NCBI GenBank assembly: GCA_050942995.1
Contig: JBMNOI010000052.1
Coordinates: 1-25,429, forward strand
Direction: 5' to 3'
DNA length: 25,429 bases
Origin: JBMNOI01 sp050942995
GTDB lineage: Bacteria > Chloroflexota > Anaerolineae > UBA1429
Below, one piece after another: positions 7,725 through 15,223 of this stretch. Both the position numbers and the translations under genes were made by a program. Position 1 is the first letter of the stretch; every line of letters starts with the position of its first letter. The notes under the pieces were generated by a model. That model was not told the origin of the DNA, searched no databases, and saw nothing but the letters and a program-made list of their open reading frames with translations.

Positions 7725-8758
7725 TCGCCCACCTCCCGGCCGTTATGGTCACCGGCCTGTGATGCGCACACCCGGCCGACGCTGCTTTCGTCCGTCTTGA
7801 TACGCTGCAGGAACGAAGAGGCCAGGCTGAAACGGTAAAAGGTGCCCACCGGGTCGACGATGGTATCCAGCACGCGACGGATCTCGGCATCGCTCTGACC
7901 GGCCATGCTGGCGACGATGGCGTCCAGCAACGCAGCGCCCTGATCGACTACGCCGTCGGGCGGGCCATAGCAGCCACGGCAGGGCATATTGGCGTTAATG
8001 CACAGCGCGCCGCAGCCGGCATGCGTGGCCGGACCGGCGCAGATCAGCCCCTGCTCCAGCAGGCAGCGCTCAGGATCGGGGATGATCTCGTGGGGGCGCA
8101 CAAAGCGCTCGATCCGTATCTTGCCCTCGCGGGTACGGGGGCATTGTTCGCATACAGTGCGATCGTCCACACCCAGCAGAGCGCCCGGAGCGGGCAGATT
8201 GCCCTCCAGCATCGCCGTCATCGCCTTCCAGATCTGTTCGTGGTGCGGGGGGCACCCGGGGATGCGGTAATCCACCGGGACCACCTGCTCCAGATTGCGC
8301 ACCTGGTTGCACAGCCCCGGCAGGGTCAGCTCCCCTTCGGGCACGGTATAACGCGTCTGGGGCATTCTGCCCTCGGGATTGTCGATCGAGGGCACGTCGC
8401 GCAGCGCGCGGTAGAGGGCATAGTCGGGCCCTTTGATGTTGCTCAGCCCGGGGATGCATCCTTCCATGGCGCAGGAGCCAAAGGCCACCAGTGCTTTGCT
8501 CTTTTTCCTGAGCAGGTGAGCCAGCTGCTCATCCCCTTCGGTGCGGATCGACCCGTTGAACAGAGTCACGTCGATGGCGCCGTCGGCCATCGCCTCCACA
8601 TCGGCGTACTTGAAATCCATGGCGCAGGGCCAGAATACGATATCGGCCAGCTCTGCCAATTCGAGCAAGTTCTTGCCCAGCTCGACGATGGCGATATCGC
8701 ATCCACCGCAACCCGCCGCCCAGTATATGGCCAGTTTCAATCTGTTTTTCATCGTCAT
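7721..8758 (-). CDS. mvhG: [NiFe] hydrogenase small subunit, group 3 MvhG-like
   Basis: Electron-transfer subunit of the hydrogenase. Proximal-cluster Cys are in WAAGCGGCDI (Cys17, Cys20), FGSCAMEGCIPG and RIPGCPPHHEQI. Later Cys groups (CEQCPRTREGK, CGALCINANMPCRGCYGP) supply the medial and distal clusters. No Tat signal or membrane segment, so the enzyme is cytosolic. Length of 345 aa is somewhat above the usual MvhG because of a tail of about 40 residues lacking Cys motifs. The ATG overlaps the preceding stop by ATGA; a second ATG lies two codons in (8752). It is coupled at both ends to its neighbours, as expected for a stoichiometric complex. Confidence 0.94.
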   Translation of the reverse strand: MTMKNRLKLAIYWAAGCGGCDIAIVELGKNLLELAELADIVFWPCAMDFKYADVEAMADGAIDVTLFNGSIRTEGDEQLAHLLRKKSKALVAFGSCAMEGCIPGLSNIKGPDYALYRALRDVPSIDNPEGRMPQTRYTVPEGELTLPGLCNQVRNLEQVVPVDYRIPGCPPHHEQIWKAMTAMLEGNLPAPGALLGVDDRTVCEQCPRTREGKIRIERFVRPHEIIPDPERCLLEQGLICAGPATHAGCGALCINANMPCRGCYGPPDGVVDQGAALLDAIVASMAGQSDAEIRRVLDTIVDPVGTFYRFSLASSFLQRIKTDESSVGRVCASQAGDHNGREVGE

Positions 8759-9768
8759 CCCTGCACAGTGGATGTTGCGGCCGACGTCGCAGAGGACGTC
8801 AACCCGGCAAGGTCGCGAGAAAAGTCGGCGATGAGCCGTGGCAGCACGCGCCGGTCGGCGGCTCCCGCCTCGGCAAAGCGCACTCGCCCGCGGGGCAAGC
8901 CCATCTGATCCATCATCTCCTGTATCAACGCCAGCTTGCCGCGCCCCAGGTAGGTTCCCCGTTTATAGTGGCACTCGTCTTCGCGGCAGCCCACCACCAG
9001 CACGCCGTCGGCGCCCTGTGAGAGGGCCAGCATGAGCATCTCGGGACGTATGCGCCCCGAACAGGGCAGGTTCACGATGCGGACGGCATCGCTTTCCAGT
9101 TCCTGCAGGCGCGACCATTCGGCGTCCGAATGGATGCTCCACTGGCATACGAACGCCAGTACGCGAGGCTCGGTGGCCTCTCCCTGGAGACACCCCTTGC
9201 CCTCCAGCCAGCCTCCGGCGCCCATGCGGGTGAGCAGTTCGCGGTCGCTCGTCGATTCCAGGCTCATGGCTCCGGTAGGGCAGGCGGCCACACACACGCC
9301 GCAACGCTGGCACAGGTTCGGGTTTACCTGCGCCACCATGCGGTCGGTGCCGTCCAGCGCCACGCGTTCGATGGCCTCGTAAGGGCAGGAGCGCACGCAC
9401 ACGGCGCAGCCCGAGCAGAGCGTCTCGTCCGATACGGCCGAGGCACCCGGCGCCTCGTACCCGGCGCGAACGGCCAGGTTGCGCAGGGCGCCCATCACAT
9501 CCGAGATGTGGATGCCCCTGGGGCATCGGGCGTAGCAAGCGTCACAGGCCGAGCACTGCCAGATCTCGCCGCTGGATAGCACCGCATCGCGCAACCCCAG
9601 TCCGGCGCGATGCAGGATCGCCCGCGGGTTAAAGGCCGGCTCGTAGCGGCGTACCAGGCAGGTGGCGGCGCATGTGCCGCACGACCAGCAAGTGATGAGG
9701 TGCTCTCCGCCGGGCTCGGTCATTACCTCTTCGACAAAGGCGCGGTCCATATCACCCGAGCGGATCAT
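8755..9768 (-). CDS. HdrC-ferredoxin-MvhD fusion protein
   Basis: A 337-aa iron-sulfur protein joining Hdr to the hydrogenase. Domain 1 (about 1-100) is HdrC-like, with CWSCGTCAATC (Cys27-37) and CSACDACYARCP (Cys72-82). Domain 2 (about 110-170) is a 2[4Fe-4S] ferredoxin with CSGCAVCVRSCP and CQRCGVCVAACP. Domain 3 (about 203-337) is MvhD-like: FVCQWS, LPCSGRI, VVGCREDECHYKRG. In MvhD the first motif is normally CxWC and binds the [2Fe-2S] cluster; here the second Cys is Ser211, so cluster binding in this domain may be altered. The start at 9768 overlaps the hdrA stop as ATGA; the longer open frame upstream lies inside hdrA and is not used. No HdrB (CCG domain) follows. Confidence 0.88.
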   Translation of the reverse strand: MIRSGDMDRAFVEEVMTEPGGEHLITCWSCGTCAATCLVRRYEPAFNPRAILHRAGLGLRDAVLSSGEIWQCSACDACYARCPRGIHISDVMGALRNLAVRAGYEAPGASAVSDETLCSGCAVCVRSCPYEAIERVALDGTDRMVAQVNPNLCQRCGVCVAACPTGAMSLESTSDRELLTRMGAGGWLEGKGCLQGEATEPRVLAFVCQWSIHSDAEWSRLQELESDAVRIVNLPCSGRIRPEMLMLALSQGADGVLVVGCREDECHYKRGTYLGRGKLALIQEMMDQMGLPRGRVRFAEAGAADRRVLPRLIADFSRDLAGLTSSATSAATSTVQG

Positions 9769-12236
9769 ACCGGCACCTCCTCTTCGACTATCAGGTCGGC
9801 CATGGCCGGCGAACGTCGCCAGCGGCTGAGGCGCTTGTCGATCTCGGGGCGGGCGGCCTCGGTCTCGGTGCGGAGCGCACCCTTGTCCAGCGAGCGGAGC
9901 TTTTCGCTCATCTCGGTGATGACGCGGGCGTACTTGTCGCCCTCGGCGGCCGAGATCCACTCCACGCGGAAGCGATCCGGGTCGATGCCCATTCGCTCCA
10001 GCGTGCGGGGGATGCGATCAAAGCGCTTGGCGGCTACCTGCTGCCCGGTGATATAGTGACAGTCCTGCGGGTGGCAACCCGATACCAGCACCATTCCGGC
10101 GCCCCGGCGGAACGCCTCCAGGATAAAGTCCTGATCCATACGCGCCGAGCACATCACGCGGATGCCGCGTGAATCGGCCGGATACTCAAAGTGGCTGGTG
10201 CCGGCGTTGTCGGCGCCGCCATAGCTGCACCAGTGACACATAAAGGCGATGATCTTTTCCTCGGGCCGGTCGCGCAGGAACTCGCGCAATTGGGCCACTA
10301 TCTGGGCATCGGTAAAGTGATCCTGGGTGATAGCGTCGTGCGGGCATTCGGCAGCGCAGCCACCGCAACCGTGGCACTTGGCCTGAGTGATGATGGCCGG
10401 CTGGCCGGGGGTTACGGTGATAGCGCCGTAGGGGCAGGCGCGGGCACACAGGCCGCACTGTCTCCCCTGCGCGCTGACGCAACGGTCGACCCATACGCGA
10501 GCGATGATCGGCTCGATCTCCCAGGTATCAGAGGAGAGCACTCGCGCTGCTCGCGCCGCCGCCGCGCTACCCTGGGCCACGCTGGCGGGGATATCCTTCA
10601 GCCCCTGAGCCGCGCCGGCCAGGAATATGCCGTCCGTGGGCGAATCCACCGGCCGCAACTTGGGGTGATACTCCATGAAAAAGCCGCCCGGGCTGCGCGA
10701 GAGGGTTAGCGTAGAGGCCACTTGCTCGGTATCCTGGCGCGGGATGCCCGCCGCTGAGAGCATGACCATCTCGGCCTCCAGCTCGATCACCTCGCCCAGT
10801 GCCTGATCTTCGGCGGTGATGTAGAGGTTGCCCGTTTCGGGATCCTCGGTGATCTGCGAGGGCCGTCCCTGAATAAAGCGGATGCCTGCCTCACGCGCCC
10901 GATTGTAAAACTCTTCATAGCCCTTGGACGGCGTGCGGATATCCATGTAATAGATGGTGATATCCATCTCGGGGTACATCTGCTTCAGCAACAGGGCGTT
11001 CTTGATGGTGTACATGCAGCAAAAGCCGGAGCAGTGCTCGTTAAAGCGGCTGTCACGCGAGCCCACGCACTGGATCATGGCGATGCTTTTGGGCGGCTGC
11101 CCGTCCGAGGGGCGTATCAGCCGCCCCACCGTGGGCCCGGCCGAGTTGGCCAACCGCTCCATCTCCATGGCGGTGATGACGTTTGGATAGACGCCATAGC
11201 CATATTCCGGGATGGCGGTGGGGTCAAAACTCTCAAAGCCGGTGGCCACGATGATCGAGCCGATATCCAGATCGACGACCTCGGGCTCCTGGTTAAAGTT
11301 GATGGCATCGCGGTGGCCACAGGCCGTGACGCACTTGTAGCACTGGATGCAGTTGTCCATGTCGATGGCATAGATCAACGGCACCGCCTGCCCGTGGGGC
11401 ACGTCGATGGCCTTGCGCGGGGCGATGCCCATCTCAAAGTCGTTGGGCACCTCGATGGGACATACCGGAGTGCACTCGCCACAGCCGGTGCAGCGGTCCT
11501 CCAGTACGTAACGAGGCTTTTTGTTCACCTGCACCCGGAAATTGCCGATATAACCGTCCACCTTCTCCACTTCGGAGTAGGCCAGGATGTTCAGCTTGGG
11601 ATGACGCGCCGCGTCAACCATTTTGGGTGCGAGAATTCAAATGGAACAGTCCATGGTGGGGAACGTTTTATTGAGCTGGGCCATCGTTCCCCCGATGCTG
11701 AGATCCTTCTCGACCAGATAGGTGGGGATGCCCATATCCCCCAGATCCAGCGCGGCGCTGATACCGGCCACGCCGCCGCCGACCACCATGGCGGCCCGGG
11801 TGACCGGCACGGTGATGGTCTGCAATGGCGCCGCGTGGCGCACCTTGGCCACCGCGGCCATAACCATCTCTTGAGCCTTGATCATGGCCCCTTCGCGGTC
11901 GTGGCTGTGCACCCAGGTGTTTTGCTCGCGGAGGTTGGTCATCTCCATCAGGAACGGGTTCAGCCCGGCCTGAGCCACGCAGGCCCGGAAAGTGGGCTCG
12001 TGCATGCGCACGCTACACGCCGCAATGACCACTTGGTTCAGCCGATGCCGCAGAATGTCCTGCTGAATGAGGTTCTGCCCGGGGTCGCCGCACATGTACA
12101 AATTGTCTTTCGATACCACCACATCGGGCAGATGCGAGGCGAACTCGGCGAGCTCGGCCGTATCGATGACGCCCCCAATGTTGGAACCACAACTGCAGAC
12201 ATAGACACCGATCCGCAGTTCCTCGTTATTTTTCAT
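9765..12236 (-). CDS. hdrA: Selenocysteine-containing HdrA with fused MvhD domain
   Basis: Flavoprotein core of an Hdr-type electron-bifurcating complex, annotated as one 823-aa selenoprotein read through an in-frame TGA at 11639-11637 (Sec200). Seen: N-terminal HdrA domain (GVYVCSCGSNIGG, residue 10 on); FAD Rossmann loop GGGVAG at 153-158; CxxU motif Cys197/Sec200 in FPTMDCSI-U-ILAPKM; inserted ferredoxin domain (Cys249-259, Cys296-306); extra cluster motif HCSGFCCMY (Cys402, 406, 407); second ferredoxin domain (Cys586-601, Cys621-631); C-terminal MvhD domain with FMCHWCSYGGAD (Cys667, Cys670), Cys696, and GCHPQDCHY (Cys721, Cys726). Start ATG 12236 has GGGAG 7 nt upstream. The internal ATG at 11621 has no purine-rich site, arguing against two genes. 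A conventional gene caller would report two truncated proteins. Alternative: a Cys-to-stop point mutation. Confidence 0.88.
11599..11639 (-). promoter_or_regulatory. UGA-Sec codon and candidate bacterial SECIS hairpin
   Basis: The UGA is at 11639-11637. The hairpin spans 11619-11599: TGACGC, loop GGC, GCGTCA (perfect 6 bp), extended by two G-C pairs across a T-T mismatch. The apical loop begins 27 nt after the UGA and starts with GG. Bacterial SECIS elements lie immediately 3' of the UGA inside the coding region, with a loop about 16-37 nt away and a G in its first two positions. SelB dependence is inferred, as no sel gene is in this window. Confidence 0.72.
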
Positions 12237-12301
12237 TACGCAACTCCCGGCCGTAATGTGTTCAATCGATCAGACACACGGGCAAACGATAAATCAAGGC
12301 C

Positions 12302-12339
12302 GGGGCGTGCACGAGCCACAAGCTCTTTGTGCACGCCCC
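12302..12339. other. Strong hairpin between aor genes and hdrA
   Basis: Perfect 11-bp stem, GGGGCGTGCAC (12302-12312) with GTGCACGCCCC (12329-12339), with an inner GAGC/GCTC 4-bp helix. On the minus (coding) strand it is followed by CGGCCTTGATTTATCG, a poor U tract; on the plus strand it is followed by CCATTTTTAGG. It starts 16 nt after the ferredoxin-subunit stop and could partly terminate, stabilise mRNA ends, or mark a processing site between the aor and hdr-hydrogenase parts. Confidence 0.75.
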
Positions 12340-12355
12340 CCATTTTTAGGCGGAG

Positions 12356-12850
12356 CTATTCTTCGAGAAGTTCTTCGAACAGACGGGCGACTACCTCGCG
12401 GCGCATCTGCTGGCGCAGTACTTCGGGCGTCGCCAAGGAAAGGGCCTCTTTGGGGCAGAAGGCGACGCAGCGCGGGCCGTCCTCCAGATCCTCGCACAGA
12501 TTGCAGATCTCGGCGTTCTTCGTCTGTGGGTTGAGGACGATGGCGCCAAAGTCACACGCCTCGATGCACCAGCCGCAACCGTCGCATGTATCCTCATCCA
12601 CCAGGATGATGCCGTTCTCTTCCGAGCGCGACAGGGCGTCGCGCGGGCAGGCCTGGATACAGGGGGCATCGGCACACAATCGGCAGGTGACCGCCGTCAT
12701 GATCACCGGCTCGATGCGGACGACGCGAATACGTGAAAGAGCGGGATCAAAGGCGCCGGTTTTGGTTGCGGAGCAGGCATATTCACAGATGCGGCAGCCG
12801 ACGCACTTGTCCGGATCGCAGATGATGTGCTGATAACCTATTTGCGGCAT
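12356..12850 (-). CDS. Four-cluster ferredoxin subunit of aldehyde oxidoreductase (AorA-like)
   Basis: A 164-aa protein of the DmsB/HycB-type ferredoxin family, expected to carry electrons away from the tungsten enzyme encoded just upstream. Sixteen Cys in four sets support four [4Fe-4S] clusters: CVGCRICEYAC (16-26), CRLCADAPCIQAC (56-68), CDGCGWCIEAC (89-99), CNLCEDLEDGPRCVAFC (116-132). The C-terminus is a Glu/Arg-rich helix without Cys. The start is one of two adjacent ATGs (12853, 12850); AGGAG lies 7 nt before the second, which I chose. The gene begins 10 nt after the oxidoreductase stop. The order large subunit, small subunit, MoaD-like carrier recalls bacterial Aor operons in which a small polyferredoxin subunit partners the W subunit. 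Confidence 0.88.
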   Translation of the reverse strand: MPQIGYQHIICDPDKCVGCRICEYACSATKTGAFDPALSRIRVVRIEPVIMTAVTCRLCADAPCIQACPRDALSRSEENGIILVDEDTCDGCGWCIEACDFGAIVLNPQTKNAEICNLCEDLEDGPRCVAFCPKEALSLATPEVLRQQMRREVVARLFEELLEE

Positions 12851-12860
12851 CATTAAACTC

Positions 12861-14744
12861 CTAGTTTGCCAGATCGCCCACGGGCTGCGTGCCCGACGGG
12901 ACATCCTCTACTCCGATGTCTTCGGCCACATCCTCCAACCCCAGCTCGATCAGTTTGCTACGCGGGATGAGGCCATCCGCCGTCCATCCTCGTGCCTGAT
13001 AATAGTCGTCGATCATCATGCGCAATTCTTCGGGCTTGATGTATGCGCCCTTGGTCGGCCCTGTGGGGATGGGATCCTCTAGAACGCGCGGCGGCAACCA
13101 GTCGTCCGCTTTGGTCCAGCCCTCACGAATGTTGAACGCCTTTTTCAGTGTGACCACTCGCTCTCCGACGGCCAGCATCTCTTCCGGCGTCAGCTCGATG
13201 CCGGTGGTCATGGTATAGAGGCGCGAGACCTCGGTTTCGAAATCATCAAAGCAGTTACGCAGGAACTTGCAGAGCACCAGACAGTCCAGCACGCAGGCGA
13301 AATCCTCTTTCTCCATGGCCAGCTTGCCGCGCCCGGGTTCGGCCGTCAAGCGGTCTACCGTCCCCCGGATGTCCAGCTCGTAGGCCAGAGAGCGGTTGTG
13401 GCATGCCCCGCGAGCGGCCACGGCAAGCCCCATACCAAAGGTCTTGAGGCTGCGCACATCATAGCCGGGCATCTCCAATCCCTTGATGTGCATGGCAAAG
13501 TGTTCGCTGCCCTTGCCCACTCGCTCTGAGGCGCGCTTGACGCCCTCGGCCAGCAGATCGCCGATGCCCTCGCGGTGGGCGATTTTCTGCATCAGCTCGA
13601 TGGCCGCATCCGCATTGCCAAAGCGCAGATCCAGCCCATCGCACTCTTCTCGGCTGAGGATCCCCTTCTCGTAGCATTCCATGGCCCAACTGATGCAGAC
13701 GCCCACGCTCATCCCGTCCATCCCCAGCTCGTCGGCCAGTTGCACCAGACGAATGATGGGCGGCATCTCACCGATGCCACAATTGGGGCCGACGGCAAAG
13801 AGGGGCTCGTAATCCAGGCCGATAATGGCTCCCTTGTACTTGCCATGTTTGACCTGCGCCCACTGCTCGCAGGCGATGGAGCAACCCGAGCACCCCACCG
13901 ATTTGATGCGGTAATGATCGTACAGATGCTCACCGCTGACCTTCTCGGCATGCTCGAACACCGTCTCGGAAAAGTTGCGCGTGGGCAACACGCCGATCTT
14001 GTTCATGTTCAGCACATTCGAGGGCGTCCCCAGAACGCGGTACTTTTCGGTGCCGGGGCCCTGGCTGACCTGGATGAGGCGCAGGGTCTCTTTCAGCAGG
14101 CCGTCGGGATCGGCCACGGTGACGGGCTGAGAGCCACGCACGGCGATGGCTTTGATCCGCTTAGAGCCCATGACGGCGCCGTTCCCGGCGCGTCCGACCT
14201 GGCGGCCGTCGTTATCGATCAGGGCATACCGCACCAGGTTCTCGCCTGCGGGGCCGATGGCGCTGACGCGCACATTCTCGTCCCCCAGTTGCTCGCGGAG
14301 GGCTTCCTGGGTCTCTGTCGTCCCTTTGCCCAGCAGGTGACGCGCATCCAGAAAACGCACGTCGTCATCGTCGATCCAGATCACCAGCCATTCGGGTGAC
14401 TGTCCGGTGATGACCAGCCCGTCCCATCCGGCGCGGCGTACCATCTCGGAGAAATGGCTGCCGGAAAGCGAGTCGGCGATAAAGCCGGTGAGGGGTGACT
14501 TGCTGGCCACTCCGTGTTTGGTACCTACGGGGACAGTCGTGCCGGCAAAAGCGCTGCAGGCAAAACAGAGTGCGTTCTGCGGGCCCAATGGATCGGCCCC
14601 CTTGGGGATGTTGTCGTAGGCGAGTCGGGTGGCATAGCCGATGCCGCCGAGGTACTTTTTGATAAACTCGGGGCTCTTTTCCTCGACCCATGTTTTGCGG
14701 TTCGTCACGTTGACGTGCAGAACCTTGCCGGTGAATGCGTGCAT
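12861..14744 (-). CDS. aor: Tungsten-containing aldehyde ferredoxin oxidoreductase
   Basis: Oxidises aldehydes to carboxylates at a bis-pyranopterin tungsten centre, cytosolic. The N-terminus HAFTGKVLHVNVTN is the AOR opening; pterin-binding GRAGNGAVMGSKRIKAIAV lies at about 185-203. The single [4Fe-4S] ligands are CSGCSIAC (Cys285, 288, 292) and Cys492 in DCLVLCKF, spaced almost exactly as in the Pyrococcus furiosus enzyme. Length of 627 aa is normal. Two adjacent ATGs exist (14747, 14744); the second is 6 nt from GGAGG and is preferred, while the first would overlap the moaD stop by one base (TGATG). The AOR family also includes benzoyl-CoA reductase BamB; context with a MoaD carrier and no aromatic genes favours an aldehyde oxidoreductase. 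The substrate is unknown. Confidence 0.93.
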   Translation of the reverse strand: MHAFTGKVLHVNVTNRKTWVEEKSPEFIKKYLGGIGYATRLAYDNIPKGADPLGPQNALCFACSAFAGTTVPVGTKHGVASKSPLTGFIADSLSGSHFSEMVRRAGWDGLVITGQSPEWLVIWIDDDDVRFLDARHLLGKGTTETQEALREQLGDENVRVSAIGPAGENLVRYALIDNDGRQVGRAGNGAVMGSKRIKAIAVRGSQPVTVADPDGLLKETLRLIQVSQGPGTEKYRVLGTPSNVLNMNKIGVLPTRNFSETVFEHAEKVSGEHLYDHYRIKSVGCSGCSIACEQWAQVKHGKYKGAIIGLDYEPLFAVGPNCGIGEMPPIIRLVQLADELGMDGMSVGVCISWAMECYEKGILSREECDGLDLRFGNADAAIELMQKIAHREGIGDLLAEGVKRASERVGKGSEHFAMHIKGLEMPGYDVRSLKTFGMGLAVAARGACHNRSLAYELDIRGTVDRLTAEPGRGKLAMEKEDFACVLDCLVLCKFLRNCFDDFETEVSRLYTMTTGIELTPEEMLAVGERVVTLKKAFNIREGWTKADDWLPPRVLEDPIPTGPTKGAYIKPEELRMMIDDYYQARGWTADGLIPRSKLIELGLEDVAEDIGVEDVPSGTQPVGDLAN

Positions 14745-14746
14745 CA

Positions 14747-15025
14747 TCAGCCTCCTGCTTCCACAAACATCAGCAACAAACGTTGCCCGTCTTGTGTTGA
14801 GGTATCGAGATCTCTGACGGCGTATCTGCCGTTGACATTCAGCATGTATGCCGAAACGAGGTCGTATGTGTTCGGAACGATTACGGGGCCGAGAAGAGAA
14901 GGATACCGGGAGGCGAGCTCACGCAGAGTATCACGAAATGTAGCCTGATCGGGGAGATCTATCAGGCATTCGCTGGTCTGGGCCAGCCGTCGCGCAAGCC
15001 CCAAGAACTCGACGGTGAGTTTCAT
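14747..15025 (-). CDS. MoaD/ThiS-like sulfur carrier for the pterin cofactor
   Basis: A 92-aa ubiquitin-fold sulfur carrier ending in Gly-Gly (VEAGG), the residue pair adenylated and thiocarboxylated to deliver sulfur during molybdopterin/tungstopterin synthesis. The start MKLTVEFLGLARRLA is typical of MoaD-like proteins encoded with AOR. It is the first gene of the redox operon and is coupled to the oxidoreductase gene. The Shine-Dalgarno is poor (AAAGG abuts the ATG at 15025; GGAG is 13 nt away), which may keep expression low. It is probably an AOR-dedicated carrier rather than the housekeeping MoaD, since no other moa gene is near; this is inference. Confidence 0.82.
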   Translation of the reverse strand: MKLTVEFLGLARRLAQTSECLIDLPDQATFRDTLRELASRYPSLLGPVIVPNTYDLVSAYMLNVNGRYAVRDLDTSTQDGQRLLLMFVEAGG

Positions 15026-15068
15026 CCTTTGCCATTATCTCCATGATAGATAGGCATGTTGCGGTACC

Positions 15069-15097
15069 ATTGTATCATAAAAGGTCGTTGACGACAA
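15069..15097 (-). promoter_or_regulatory. Proximal promoter of redox operon
   Basis: On the minus strand TTGTCG (15097-15092), 17-nt spacer, TACAAT (15074-15069), about 44 nt upstream of the moaD-like start. An imperfect dyad GTCGT-TG-ACGAC (15084-15095) overlaps the -35 and spacer. Confidence 0.6.
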
Positions 15098-15104
15098 GCA
15101 ATCC

Positions 15105-15119
15105 GGATAGAATCTATCC
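15105..15119. repeat. Dyad GGATAG-AAT-CTATCC upstream of proximal promoter
   Basis: Perfect 6-nt arms (15105-15110, 15114-15119) around a 3-nt centre, 8 nt upstream of the -35 element. The size and place suit an activator or repressor site, but no regulator gene is in the window to match. Confidence 0.45.
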
Positions 15120-15195
15120 TGTTTATGCGCGTTGGACATTATGATAGAAAGGGGTAAGAACCGCATGGGATCGTTTTAGCGCCAACCCGTTCCTG

Positions 15196-15223
15196 ATTAT
15201 AGTCAAAATACGGCGGCATGCAA
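15196..15223 (-). promoter_or_regulatory. Candidate distal promoter of redox operon
   Basis: On the minus strand TTGCAT (15223-15218), 16-nt spacer, TATAAT (15201-15196). It would give a leader of about 165 nt before the moaD-like gene. Confidence 0.5.

Noticed and set aside
9765..12236. Two separate genes, a 199-aa HdrA fragment and a 618-aa HdrA
   Set aside because: Same phase, only a TGA between them at a conserved Cys, no ribosome binding site before the internal ATG, and five codons of conserved sequence (ILAPK) lie before that ATG. One recoded gene explains all of this.
11034..12833. 599-codon open frame on the plus strand
   Set aside because: It is antisense to hdrA and the ferredoxin genes; its translation is His/Gly/Arg-rich with no recognisable domain, and it has no ribosome binding site. 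It is a shadow of GC-rich codon bias.
12861..14744. BamB-type class II benzoyl-CoA reductase instead of aldehyde oxidoreductase
   Set aside because: The neighbouring HdrA/MvhD logic is similar, but there are no aromatic-degradation genes, a MoaD-like carrier precedes it, and the cluster Cys spacing matches AOR. Not excluded by sequence alone.
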